Assembly: GCA_905210855.1 (NCBI GenBank)
Contig: CAJLYL010000045.1
Location: forward strand, 1-13,731
From: an uncultured Clostridia bacterium
Lineage (GTDB): Bacteria; Bacillota; Clostridia; UMGS1810
Direction of reading: 5' to 3'
Length of the DNA stretch: 13,731 nt
The translations under genes were made by a program, and so were the position numbers. Shown piece after piece: positions 1-7,267 of this stretch. Position 1 is the stretch's first letter, and every line of letters starts with the position of its first letter. Below the pieces are notes generated by a model, which did not search any database, had not been told where the DNA came from, and saw nothing but the letters and a program-made list of their open reading frames with translations.

Positions 1-36
1 TCAGACAGCTGTGCGGTGGCGCAGAACTCGCTCGCT

Positions 37-55
37 CAAAATAAAATATACACCA
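37..55 (-). repeat. copy of dispersed AT-rich intergenic repeat core, at window edge
   Basis: Read on the minus strand this stretch gives GGTGTATATTTTATTTTGAG. It resembles the cores at 3434-3457, 3483-3506 and 5603-5619. The window begins with TCAGAC, which matches the TCAGAC inside the terminal inverted repeat of the element at 5588-5790, so the first 60 bases may be the cut end of a related element. The likeness is by eye and imperfect. The rest of 1-181 shows no gene. It has only a loose inverted repeat, TCATTCAT at 97-104 against ATGAATGA at 121-128. Confidence 0.45.
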
Positions 56-181
56 TCTCGCCTCTGCGCAGAATTTGCGTTTGGCGGTGGTGGGATTCAT
101 TCATCGCCCCCAAAAAATTAATGAATGATGAAAAACTGCTGCTGAATTTATTGCATAAATAACAAAAATGTGACAAAGGTC

Positions 182-210
182 TTGTAAAATAATCTTTGCG
201 GTAGTATAAT
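182..210 (+). promoter_or_regulatory. sigma-A promoter of pta-ackA
   Basis: The -35 box TTGTAA (182-187) and the perfect -10 box TATAAT (205-210) are separated by exactly 17 bases. Transcription should start near 217, giving a leader of about 65 nt before the pta ATG. This also argues against the in-frame TTG at 214 as the pta start. Confidence 0.75.
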
Positions 211-282
211 AAATTGTTAGATTTTTTCGCTCGGCAGACGGGCAATGCCGCACCCGTGCGTATCGAAACGGAGGATATACAA

Positions 283-1284
283 ATGAGCAAATTTTTGGAC
301 AGAATCAAAGAAAGAGCAAAACAGGAGAAAAAGACGATAGTTCTTCCCGAATCTATGGACAGAAGAACTTTTGAGGCGGCGGCAACCGTGCTTAAAGAGG
401 GCATCGCAAACCTTATCATCATAGGCACTCCCGAGGAGGTTGAGGCAAACAGCAAGGGATTGGATATCTCCGGCGCAACGGTAATCAACCCCTACACCTA
501 CGAAAAAACAGAGGAATATATAAACCTCTTTGTAGAACTGAGAAAGAAAAAAGGTCTTACATACGAGGACGCCAAAAAACAGGCTCTTTCGGACTATATG
601 TACTATGCCTGCCTCATGGTTAAGGCGGGAGACGCAGACGGCGTTGTGTCCGGCGCTTGCCACTCCACGGCAAACACCCTCCGCCCAAGCTTGCAGATAA
701 TCAAGACAAAACCGGGCGTTAAGCTTGTGTCGGCATTCTTCCTTATGGTTGTGCCGAACTGTGAGTACGGCGCAAACGGCACGTTCATCTTTGCGGACAG
801 CGGACTTGAGCAGAACCCCGATCCGGAAAAACTCGCCGCTATCGCGGCTTGTTCGGCAGAATCCTTTGAACTGCTCGCCGAGACAGAGCCGATTGTCGCA
901 ATGCTTTCTCACTCGACAAAGGGCAGTGCAAAGCACGCAGATGTTGACAAGGTGGTTGCCGCAACAAAAATCTGCAAGGAAGAAAACCCCGACCTCAAGG
1001 TTGACGGAGAGATGCAGCTCGACGCCGCAATAGTTCCGTCCGTAGGCGAATCAAAAGCACCGGGCAGCAGCGTTGCCGGTCATGCAAATGTACTTGTGTT
1101 CCCCGACCTCGATGCCGGCAACATCGGCTACAAGCTGGTGCAGAGACTGGCTAAGGCAGAGGCATACGGCCCTGTTACCCAGGGTATAGCAAAACCGATT
1201 AACGACCTGTCCAGAGGCTGCTCCGCAGAGGACATCGTCGGCGTTGTGGCTATCACCTGTGTTCAGGCTCAGGCTAACGACTAA
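283..1284 (+). CDS. pta: phosphate acetyltransferase
   Basis: Pta interconverts acetyl-CoA plus phosphate and acetyl phosphate plus CoA, in the cytoplasm. It is the first step of acetate formation by fermenting bacteria. The product is 333 residues, the usual length of the short PTA_PTB-type enzyme without the N-terminal DRTGG extension. Family blocks visible are GDADGVVSGACHSTANTLRP (116-135), LSHSTKGSA (208-216), DGEMQLDAA (241-249), GHANVLVFPDLDAGNIGYK (266-284) and KPINDLSRGCS (304-314). I chose the ATG at 283 because GGAGG (270-274) lies 8 bases upstream. An in-frame TTG at 214 lies at the edge of the promoter and adds 23 residues unlike the family. ackA follows after 37 bases and should be co-transcribed. 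Confidence 0.96.
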   Translation: MSKFLDRIKERAKQEKKTIVLPESMDRRTFEAAATVLKEGIANLIIIGTPEEVEANSKGLDISGATVINPYTYEKTEEYINLFVELRKKKGLTYEDAKKQALSDYMYYACLMVKAGDADGVVSGACHSTANTLRPSLQIIKTKPGVKLVSAFFLMVVPNCEYGANGTFIFADSGLEQNPDPEKLAAIAACSAESFELLAETEPIVAMLSHSTKGSAKHADVDKVVAATKICKEENPDLKVDGEMQLDAAIVPSVGESKAPGSSVAGHANVLVFPDLDAGNIGYKLVQRLAKAEAYGPVTQGIAKPINDLSRGCSAEDIVGVVAITCVQAQAND

Positions 1285-1321
1285 TTATTTGTGCCGCCAA
1301 GGCGGAAAGGAATGAATATAA

Positions 1322-2509
1322 ATGAATATACTGGTAATCAATGCAGGAAGCTCTTCTCTCAAGTATCAGTTCATCAAGATTGAGACGGAAGAAGTGCTCG
1401 CAAAGGGGCTTTGTGAGAGAATCGGAATCGAGGGTTCAAAGCTCACTCAAAAAGCACCCGGTAAGGAGAATTACGTTGTTGAGCAGCACATGAACGACCA
1501 CGCCGACGCCATAAAAATGGTTATCGACGCGCTCACGGGCAGCCACGGCGTAATCAAGGACATGAAAGAGATAGACGCTGTCGGACACAGGATAGTTCAC
1601 GGCGGCGAGGAATTCAACGACAGCGTACTCATTACCGACGAGGTAATGAAAGCGGTTGAAAAATGCGTGGAGCTTGCTCCGCTGCACAATCCGGCAAACA
1701 TCATAGGCATAAACGCCTGCGCAAAGGTTATGCCCGGCGTAAAGCAGGTCGGCGTGTTCGACACCGCTTTCCATGCGCATATGCCGGCTAAGGCATTTAT
1801 GTATGCCCTGCCGTATGACCTCTACGAAAAGGACAAAATCAGAAGATACGGTTTCCACGGAACAAGCCACAAGTATGTTTCGCAGAGAGCTGCCGAGATG
1901 CTCGGCAAAAAGCTTGAAGACCTCAGGATAATCACCTGCCACATGGGCAACGGTTCTTCAATATCCGCGGTTATGGGCGGTCACTCGGTTGACACCACAA
2001 TGGGCTTTACACCGCTTGCCGGCGTACCTATGGGCACACGCTCCGGCGATATTGACCCTGCGATTGTTACCTACCTCATGACCAAAAAAGGCATGACCGC
2101 GGCAGAGGTGGACAAGCTGCTCAACAAGGAATCCGGCGTTTACGGCATTGCAGGATATTCCGATTTCCGCGACCTTGAGAGCGGCGCGGAGAACGGCGAC
2201 AAAAAATGCCGCCTGGCGCTCGATATGTTTGTGTACTCGGTAAAGAAGGCCATCGGCGCATATGCCGCTGCAATGGGCGGAGTTGACGCGCTTGTGTTTA
2301 CGGCAGGCATCGGCGAGAACACCGTTATCATCAGAGAGGAAATCACCGACGGCATGGAGTTCCTCGGCATCAAGATAGACAAGGAGCTTAACAACTTCAA
2401 GGGTGAGGAGAGAGATATCTCCGCTCCGGATGCCAAGGTTAAGTCGCTGGTTATCCCGACAAACGAAGAGCTTATGATTGCCAAGGACACTGCAAGATTG
2501 GCAAAATAA
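1322..2509 (+). CDS. ackA: acetate kinase
   Basis: AckA transfers phosphate from acetyl phosphate to ADP, giving acetate and ATP. It completes the Pta-AckA route begun by the gene upstream. The 395 residues are a typical full length for the ASKHA-fold family. Visible signatures are [11 protein letters not shown] (5-15, Asn7), [11 protein letters not shown] (88-98, Arg90), PLHNPANI (120-127), GVFDTAFH (144-151, Asp147), [13 protein letters not shown] (174-186, His179), CHMGNGSS (206-213), [13 protein letters not shown] (234-246, Arg240), TAGIGENT (327-334) and TNEEL (380-384). These correspond one for one to the substrate and catalytic residues known in the Methanosarcina enzyme. The start at 1322 has AAAGGA (1306-1311) 10 bases upstream. 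An earlier ATG at 1312 is out of frame. Confidence 0.97.
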   Translation: MNILVINAGSSSLKYQFIKIETEEVLAKGLCERIGIEGSKLTQKAPGKENYVVEQHMNDHADAIKMVIDALTGSHGVIKDMKEIDAVGHRIVHGGEEFNDSVLITDEVMKAVEKCVELAPLHNPANIIGINACAKVMPGVKQVGVFDTAFHAHMPAKAFMYALPYDLYEKDKIRRYGFHGTSHKYVSQRAAEMLGKKLEDLRIITCHMGNGSSISAVMGGHSVDTTMGFTPLAGVPMGTRSGDIDPAIVTYLMTKKGMTAAEVDKLLNKESGVYGIAGYSDFRDLESGAENGDKKCRLALDMFVYSVKKAIGAYAAAMGGVDALVFTAGIGENTVIIREEITDGMEFLGIKIDKELNNFKGEERDISAPDAKVKSLVIPTNEELMIAKDTARLAK

Positions 2510-2528
2510 GTATAAATACATATTTTTT

Positions 2529-2563
2529 GCGCCGCTTTGCAAAAAAAACTTGACAAACGGCGC
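2529..2563. promoter_or_regulatory. inverted repeat straddling the -35 of the yceD-like/rpmF promoter
   Basis: GCGCCG-C-TTTG (2529-2539) is complementary to CAAACGGCGC (2554-2563), with one bulged C and a 14-base A-rich loop. The right arm includes the last two bases of the -35 box (TTGACA, 2550-2555). Neither strand has a U-run after the stem, so it does not read as a terminator for ackA. An operator or a DNA cruciform is possible. Confidence 0.45.
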
Positions 2564-2578
2564 AGAAAAATATATAAT
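2550..2578 (+). promoter_or_regulatory. consensus sigma-A promoter of DUF177 gene and rpmF
   Basis: TTGACA (2550-2555) and TATAAT (2573-2578) are both perfect, with a 17-base spacer. The transcript should start near 2585, only about 18 bases before the chosen start codon. Such a strong promoter fits a ribosomal protein operon. Confidence 0.88.
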
Positions 2579-2602
2579 AGTTTTGTTATGTCGAGGTGTA
2601 CC

Positions 2603-3088
2603 ATGGTTATAGATATATCGCAAATTATAACAAACGACGGCGCGGTGCGTCAGATAGACGGCGTGACAGAGTCGGACGGGGTTTTGTTCAACGGACAGGA
2701 TATCCGTTTCAGTGCGCCGATATCGGTGCGCGGCGAGATAAAAAACGTCTCCGGTGTGCTCTGCCTTGAGCTTGACTGCTCCGCAGAGTTTGATACTCAG
2801 TGTGCAAGATGTACGGATGATATTCACGAGACGCTGAATTTTCACGTCAGCGAGAGGCTCGCCAAGGAAGCGTCGGATGAGGATGTTATCGTAATCGGCT
2901 CGCACGAGTTCGATTTGGATGAAACAGTAATGAAGAGTTTTTGCTCCGAGTTGCCTATAAATTATGTGTGCAGTGAAGACTGCAAGGGGTTATGTCATGT
3001 TTGTGGCTGCAATCTCAATCGCGAACAGTGTGATTGTGAGGATGACTATATTGACCCAAGATTGGCAGCCCTGAAAGATTTTTTGTAA
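2603..3088 (+). CDS. DUF177 / YceD family protein
   Basis: This belongs to the DUF177 (YceD) family, which is almost always encoded just upstream of rpmF. In E. coli and plants the family is linked to 23S rRNA accumulation or processing; the exact role in Clostridia is not known to me. The 161-residue product shows the diagnostic C-terminal cysteine block: CxxC at 67-70, then Cys123, 127, 131, 134, 136, 143 and 145, and the closing DPRLAALKDFL (151-161). The cysteines suggest metal binding, which is inference. Start choice: GAGGTG (2593-2598) precedes the ATG at 2603. An in-frame ATG at 2588 lies only about 3 bases after the predicted transcription start, so it could be used only as a nearly leaderless start. 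rpmF follows after 35 bases. Confidence 0.9.
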   Translation: MVIDISQIITNDGAVRQIDGVTESDGVLFNGQDIRFSAPISVRGEIKNVSGVLCLELDCSAEFDTQCARCTDDIHETLNFHVSERLAKEASDEDVIVIGSHEFDLDETVMKSFCSELPINYVCSEDCKGLCHVCGCNLNREQCDCEDDYIDPRLAALKDFL

Positions 3089-3123
3089 AAAATCGTTTTT
3101 CATAAGTTTTGGGAGGTGGAAAC

Positions 3124-3303
3124 ATGGCAGTACCTAAGAGAAAAGTATCAAAAGCAAGAAGAGATAAAAGAAGAGCAAACTGGAAGCTCAGCTTGCCCGG
3201 CATGGTTAAGTGCCCGAGATGTCAGGAGTTTAAGCTCCCGCACAGAGTTTGCAAATCTTGCGGTTACTACGGTAATTCCGAAGTAATCAAGGTTGAAGAC
3301 TAA
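3124..3303 (+). CDS. rpmF: 50S ribosomal protein bL32
   Basis: bL32 is a small protein of the large ribosomal subunit that binds 23S rRNA. The 59 residues start [19 protein letters not shown], the standard L32 N-terminus. They carry a zinc ribbon of the C+ type: Cys30-PR-Cys33 and Cys43-KS-Cys46. Start at 3124 is fixed by GGGAGGTGG (3111-3119). An in-frame TTG at 3109 lies at the edge of this ribosome binding site and would add five residues not seen in the family. It is transcribed with the DUF177 gene and ended by the terminator at 3320. In many bacteria plsX and fab genes follow; here they do not. Confidence 0.97.
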   Translation: MAVPKRKVSKARRDKRRANWKLSLPGMVKCPRCQEFKLPHRVCKSCGYYGNSEVIKVED

Positions 3304-3319
3304 TTTCTTTACGCAATTT

Positions 3320-3348
3320 ATAGCCCGCCGGAAAGGTGGGCTATTTTT
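3320..3348 (+). terminator. rho-independent terminator after rpmF
   Basis: ATAGCCCGCC (3320-3329) pairs with GGTGGGCTAT (3335-3344) through one G-U pair. The loop is GGAAA, and a run of T follows from 3344. It lies 16 bases after the rpmF stop. Confidence 0.9.
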
Positions 3349-3431
3349 GCTAAAAAGGGATATTGCAAGTCCGCAGCGAATGCATTGGGATTGCCTGTCG
3401 GGTTCGGCGTGCAATTTAACGAAACGCGTGA

Positions 3432-3508
3432 GCGGTGTATATTATGTCTTTTCAAACACACGCATACCTTCGGATGCTATCGGTTTGAAAAGACATAATA
3501 TACACCGC
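3432..3508. repeat. 26-bp perfect inverted repeat (long hairpin)
   Basis: The arms at 3432-3457 and 3483-3508 are exact reverse complements, separated by 25 bases. The loop itself can fold: GCAT (3462-3465) pairs with ATGC (3474-3477) and CC with GG around TTC. Each arm contains the core GTGTATATTATG also found, degenerate, at 37-55 and 5603-5619. The hairpin sits alone between the rpmF terminator and the HAD gene and has no U-run, so it is not a simple terminator. A small non-autonomous mobile or REP-like element is the likeliest reading. The rest of 3349-3558 shows no gene or convincing promoter. Confidence 0.85.
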
Positions 3509-3558
3509 CAATGCGGCACACAATTCATAGATAAACTGACACATCGGGGTGATACTGC

Positions 3559-4272
3559 ATGAAAAAATACAAATATATACTGTTCGATATGGACGGCACA
3601 ATAACCGATTCCTACGAGGCGGTGACGCGCTCATTTGTGTACGCACTGAAATACTACGGCGTGACAGACTACGACGAATCCAAGCTGCGGCTTATTCTCG
3701 GCCCTCCGCTCAGGGAATCGTATGAAAAACTGTTCGGTTTCAGCAGGGAAAAATCCCTTGCCGCCGTGGAGAAATACCGCGAGAGGTACAAAAAGTGTTT
3801 CCTTAAGGAACACAAGATATTCCCGGGTGTGCGCGAGCTGCTCGAAAATCTGCAAAATGACGGTTTTCGCCTTGTGCTCGCCACATCAAAGCCGCTTGTG
3901 TCCGCCGAGGCAATATTGGAGCATTTTGACCTAAAAAAATACTTTTACTTTGTGGGCGGCGCGTCTCTCGATACCTCGCGCGACACCAAGGAAAAGGTTT
4001 TGGAATATATTTTTGAAAAGTGTGACATAGATAAATCACAGGCGGTTATGGTCGGCGACAGGTGCTACGATTTAATCGGCGCCGAGTACATGGGCATAGA
4101 CGCCATAGGCGTACTCTATGGCTACGGCGACAGGGCGGAGCTTGAGCAATACAAAAACGTGTACCTTGCGAAAACTCCGCAGGATGTGTATAATTATCTT
4201 ATGCCCGAGTTACACGGGATTGAAAAAACAGGAGAGAAATATGGCAAACAGAGCAGTTGTGAAAACTGTTGA
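3559..4272 (+). CDS. HAD-superfamily hydrolase, phosphoglycolate-phosphatase-like
   Basis: This is a predicted cytoplasmic phosphatase of the haloacid dehalogenase superfamily, in the branch that includes Gph and PpaX. The substrate cannot be read from sequence. Motif I is DMDGTITDS (10-18), with nucleophile Asp10 and acid/base Asp12. An alpha-helical cap follows (about 18-85). Motif II is LATSKP (107-112), the motif III lysine lies in RDTKEK (141-146), and motif IV is GDRCYDLIGA (166-175). At 237 residues it is slightly longer than usual, with a polar cysteine-containing tail after about residue 216. GGGGTGAT (3547-3554) is the ribosome binding site. The 3' end overlaps the next gene by 32 bases, so translation may be coupled. 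Confidence 0.88.
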   Translation: MKKYKYILFDMDGTITDSYEAVTRSFVYALKYYGVTDYDESKLRLILGPPLRESYEKLFGFSREKSLAAVEKYRERYKKCFLKEHKIFPGVRELLENLQNDGFRLVLATSKPLVSAEAILEHFDLKKYFYFVGGASLDTSRDTKEKVLEYIFEKCDIDKSQAVMVGDRCYDLIGAEYMGIDAIGVLYGYGDRAELEQYKNVYLAKTPQDVYNYLMPELHGIEKTGEKYGKQSSCENC

Positions 4273-5554
4273 CTATGACTCCATTGCCGCCGACTGCGGC
4301 ATAGAGCCGGGGGATGTGATTCTTGGCATCAACGGCAAGGAGATTGTAGATATTCTTGATTTTAAATACTACACAAGCGACGATTTCTACACGGTTGAGG
4401 TGGAGAAAAAAGACGGCAGTGTGGAGGAGATAGAGGTCTGCAACGACTGTTACGAGCAGTTCGGCGTGACCTTTGAGCACGAGCTGATAGACGACCCCAA
4501 ACTCTGCCGCAACAAGTGCATCTTCTGTTTTATGGATCAGCTGCCGCCCAATGTGCGCTCCACCATGTCATTCAAGGATGACGACATTCGCTTAAGCTTC
4601 CTCCAGGGCAACTATGTCACGCTCACCAATCTGTCCGACGCGGACATAGACAGGCTGTGCGCGCTTAAGGTCAGTCCCATAAACGTGAGCGTCCATGTGA
4701 CGGACGGCGAGCGGCGGTGCATGATGCTGAACAACCGCTTTGCGTACAAGGTGCTCGACATCATGAGAAAGTTTGCCGCGGCAGGTATACTGATGAATGC
4801 GCAGATAGTGCTATGCAAGGGCATAAACGACGGCGATTATCTGCGGCGCACGGTGCACGATTTGCGCGGGCTTTTTCCGTCGGTGCGCAGCATAAGCATT
4901 GTGCCCGTGGGCATAAGCAAGTATCGCAAGGGGTTATTCAAACTTGAAAGTTTTGAAAAAGCAGACTGCGCCGCGGTCATTGAACAGGTGAGCGCGTATC
5001 AGCGCGAATTTCTCTCCGACATAGGCACGCGGCTTGTGTACCTTGCGGACGAATTTTACATCAAGGCAGGCTTGCCCATACCGGAGTACGAGGCATACGA
5101 GGATTTTCCGCAGATAGAAAACGGGGTCGGTCTTGTGGCGGTGCTCAATCGGGAGATGGAGACGGAGATGGAGTATTCGGACGAATTTGCCTCCCTCAAT
5201 CCGTGCAAAAAAACCATAGCGACATCGTACATTGCATACGACTTTATTTGCAGGTATGTTGACATGATAAAGAGCGTTAATCCGCGGCTGGATTGCCGTG
5301 TGGAGAAAATCCGCAACGACTTTTTCGGCGAGAAGATAACCGTCACGGGACTTTTGTGCGGCGGCGACATCATCGCGCAGCTCAGGGGCAAGGATTTGGG
5401 CAAATATCTGATATTGTCCGAGAGTATGTTCAAGGACGACTGCGACATTTTTCTGGACGACACAAGCCTTGAGGACGTTGAAACCGCACTGGGCGTAAAG
5501 GTGGTCAAGACGGATAACAGCGGCATGGATTTTGTCAGGGCGCTGATGCTCTGA
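4241..5554 (+). CDS. DUF512 protein, PDZ-like plus radical-SAM-type iron-sulfur domain
   Basis: This is a conserved protein of unknown function; the family is annotated as DUF512 / putative radical SAM (TIGR03279-like). Three parts are visible in the 437 residues. An N-terminal PDZ-like module runs from about 1 to 66 (AADCGIEPGDVILGINGKEI). A cysteine triad CRNKCIFCF (Cys89, Cys93, Cys96) has the C-x3-C-x2-C spacing that binds a 4Fe-4S cluster in radical SAM enzymes, followed by MDQLPPNVR. The C-terminal domain contains EKITVTGLLCGGDI (364-377). Start at 4241 is set by AGGAGAG (4230-4236) inside the end of the HAD gene. Upstream in-frame codons from 4118 fall within the HAD coding sequence. 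In Clostridia this gene commonly sits beside der, as here. Confidence 0.9.
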   Translation: MANRAVVKTVDYDSIAADCGIEPGDVILGINGKEIVDILDFKYYTSDDFYTVEVEKKDGSVEEIEVCNDCYEQFGVTFEHELIDDPKLCRNKCIFCFMDQLPPNVRSTMSFKDDDIRLSFLQGNYVTLTNLSDADIDRLCALKVSPINVSVHVTDGERRCMMLNNRFAYKVLDIMRKFAAAGILMNAQIVLCKGINDGDYLRRTVHDLRGLFPSVRSISIVPVGISKYRKGLFKLESFEKADCAAVIEQVSAYQREFLSDIGTRLVYLADEFYIKAGLPIPEYEAYEDFPQIENGVGLVAVLNREMETEMEYSDEFASLNPCKKTIATSYIAYDFICRYVDMIKSVNPRLDCRVEKIRNDFFGEKITVTGLLCGGDIIAQLRGKDLGKYLILSESMFKDDCDIFLDDTSLEDVETALGVKVVKTDNSGMDFVRALML

Positions 5555-5587
5555 TGAGAGGTAGTGCAATCTGCTCAATTAAAACCC

Positions 5588-5790
5588 CTCAGACGGCTCT
5601 GTGATGTATATTATATTTTGAAAACACACGAATAGCGTCGAAACAAGCCGCGCATCGTGCGCTGCAAATCGGAGATTTACAGCTTACTCGCTTAGCTGTT
5701 TCTCCTTTTTCCCACCGTGTACCCGAAGGGTGAAAAGGCATGCTGCGCTACCACCTTTTTGGGAACCCTGCGCTAAATTCGTCGTCTGAG
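5588..5790. repeat. 203-bp structured element with 8-bp terminal inverted repeats
   Basis: This fills most of the 324-base gap between the DUF512 gene and der. It opens with CTCAGACG (5588-5595) and closes with the exact reverse complement CGTCTGAG (5783-5790). Inside are the core GATGTATATTATATTTTG (5602-5619), a hairpin with GCTGCAAATC (5661-5670) against GATTTACAGC (5674-5683) and one mismatch, and ACCC-GAA-GGGT (5721-5731). No open frame of note is present. The size, ends and structure suggest a MITE-like element. I see no clear target-site duplication, and an 8-base match could arise by chance. Confidence 0.5.
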
Positions 5791-5808
5791 AATAAAAAAC
5801 ACATACAC

Positions 5809-5834
5809 ATCCTTGCAGTGATATCTGTAAGGAT
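5809..5834 (+). promoter_or_regulatory. stem-loop ahead of der
   Basis: ATCCTTGCAG (5809-5818) pairs with CTGTAAGGAT (5825-5834) over ten positions with one G-U pair and a six-base loop. No U-run follows. It ends about 33 bases before the der ribosome binding site. It may be a leader structure or the end of the DUF512 transcript; the role is unknown. Confidence 0.4.
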
Positions 5835-5853
5835 AAGCCCTGTTAAATAAAAT
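5825..5853 (+). promoter_or_regulatory. possible weak promoter of der
   Basis: CTGTAA (5825-5830) lies 17 bases before TAAAAT (5848-5853). The -10 box is good but the -35 matches only half of the consensus. der may instead be read from upstream. Confidence 0.3.
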
Positions 5854-5878
5854 ATTTCCTTTAGAACGGAGAAAAAAC

Positions 5879-7213
5879 ATGAGAAAACCGACATTTGCAA
5901 TAGTGGGCCGCCCGAATGTGGGCAAATCCACTTTGTTTAACAAAATAATAGGAGAGAGGATATCCATAGTTGAGGATACCCCGGGCGTAACGCGCGACCG
6001 CATATATGCCGAGGGCGAATGGCTTACGCGCAAATTTATCCTTATAGACACCGGCGGCATAGAGCCGGCAAACGACGACATCATACTGGAGCAGATGCGC
6101 CGCCAGGCGCAGATAGCCGTTGACATGGCGGACGCCATAATATTTATGGTGGATGTCAAGTCGGGTCTTACCTCGGCGGACAAGGACGTTGCCGCCATGC
6201 TCATGCGCTCGGGCAAGCCGATAGTGCTCGTGTGCAACAAGGTGGACAATGTGGGCGATGTGCCTATGGAGTTTTATGAATTCTACAACCTCGGCCTGGA
6301 CGAACCCATAGCGGTGTCGTCCGTCCACGGTCTCGGCACGGGCGATTTGCTCGACAAGCTGTTTGAGTATGTAAACTGGGATGATGACGGCGAGGAGGAC
6401 AACGATTCCATAAAGGTTGCCGTAATCGGCAAGCCGAATGTGGGCAAATCGTCGCTGATAAACAAGATTCTGGGCGAAAACCGCGTTATAGTGAGCAATA
6501 TTGCAGGCACTACGAGAGACGCCATAGACACGGAATATGAGCGCGATGGACAGAAATACACCTTCATAGACACCGCCGGCATGAGGAAGAAAGGCAAGAT
6601 AGACGAAAACATAGAGCGTTACAGTGTGGTGCGCTCTCTCGCGGCGGTAGACAGGAGCGACGTTGTGCTCATTCTGATTGACGCGGAGGAGGGCGTGACG
6701 GAGCAGGACACCAAGATTGCCGGCTATGCTCACGAGCAGGGCAAGGCAAGCATCATAGTCGTGAACAAATGGGATCTTGTGGAGAAGGACTCCAACACCA
6801 TGGCAAAATTCCGCGCCGATGTGGAAAAAGGGCTTGCGTACATGACATACGCTCCGGTAGCGTTTACTTCGGCGCTCACGGGCGCGCGCATAGGCAAGCT
6901 GTTTGACCTCATCAAATATGTGAATATGCAGCACGCAATGCGCATATCCACGGGTGTGCTCAACGACATACTCAACGAGGCGGTATCAAAGGTGCAGCCG
7001 CCGTCGGACAAGGGCAGGCGCCTCAAGATAATGTACATCACCCAGGCGAGCACCAAACCGCCCACGTTTGTGCTCTTTGTCAACGACAAGGAGCTTGCGC
7101 ATTATTCATATGTGCGCTATATAGAGAATCAGATTCGCTCGTCCTTCGGGCTGGAAGGCACACCGATAAGGTTCATTATCCGCCAGCGCGGCGATGATAA
7201 GGGAACGAGATAG
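5879..7213 (+). CDS. der: ribosome biogenesis GTPase Der (EngA)
   Basis: Der is an essential GTPase with two G domains in tandem that acts in maturation of the 50S ribosomal subunit. The 444 residues show both complete sets of motifs. Domain 1 has GRPNVGKST (10-18), DTGG (57-60) and NKVD (120-123). Domain 2 has GKPNVGKSS (184-192), DTAG (231-234) and NKWD (296-299). An acidic linker lies between them (DDDGEEDND, 168-176). A C-terminal KH-like RNA-binding domain runs from about 350 to 437 and includes PPTFVLFVND. The length is normal. GGAG (5868-5871) precedes the ATG by 7 bases. Its placement after the DUF512 gene and before plsY-gpsA is the clostridial order. Confidence 0.98.
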   Translation: MRKPTFAIVGRPNVGKSTLFNKIIGERISIVEDTPGVTRDRIYAEGEWLTRKFILIDTGGIEPANDDIILEQMRRQAQIAVDMADAIIFMVDVKSGLTSADKDVAAMLMRSGKPIVLVCNKVDNVGDVPMEFYEFYNLGLDEPIAVSSVHGLGTGDLLDKLFEYVNWDDDGEEDNDSIKVAVIGKPNVGKSSLINKILGENRVIVSNIAGTTRDAIDTEYERDGQKYTFIDTAGMRKKGKIDENIERYSVVRSLAAVDRSDVVLILIDAEEGVTEQDTKIAGYAHEQGKASIIVVNKWDLVEKDSNTMAKFRADVEKGLAYMTYAPVAFTSALTGARIGKLFDLIKYVNMQHAMRISTGVLNDILNEAVSKVQPPSDKGRRLKIMYITQASTKPPTFVLFVNDKELAHYSYVRYIENQIRSSFGLEGTPIRFIIRQRGDDKGTR

Positions 7214-7267
7214 GAGATCAAAATTCCCGTAAGTGTTAATTTGTGCAAATCAAGGTAATAAGTAATA

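Noticed and set aside
214..282. Extended pta start at TTG 214
   Set aside because: It falls at the edge of the promoter start region, lacks a ribosome binding site, and adds residues unlike the family. GGAGG before 283 gives the normal start.
3293..3562. Plus-strand frame of 89 codons bridging rpmF and the HAD gene
   Set aside because: It runs through the rpmF terminator and the 26-bp inverted repeat, and its sequence looks like translated repeat rather than protein.
5861..6934. Long minus-strand open frame (357 codons) opposite der
   Set aside because: It lies almost wholly within der in antisense, is rich in His, Arg, Tyr and Cys as expected of the complement of coding DNA, and has no recognisable domain. 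The same applies to long minus-strand frames at 1958-2905, 7845-8804 and 11828-12883.
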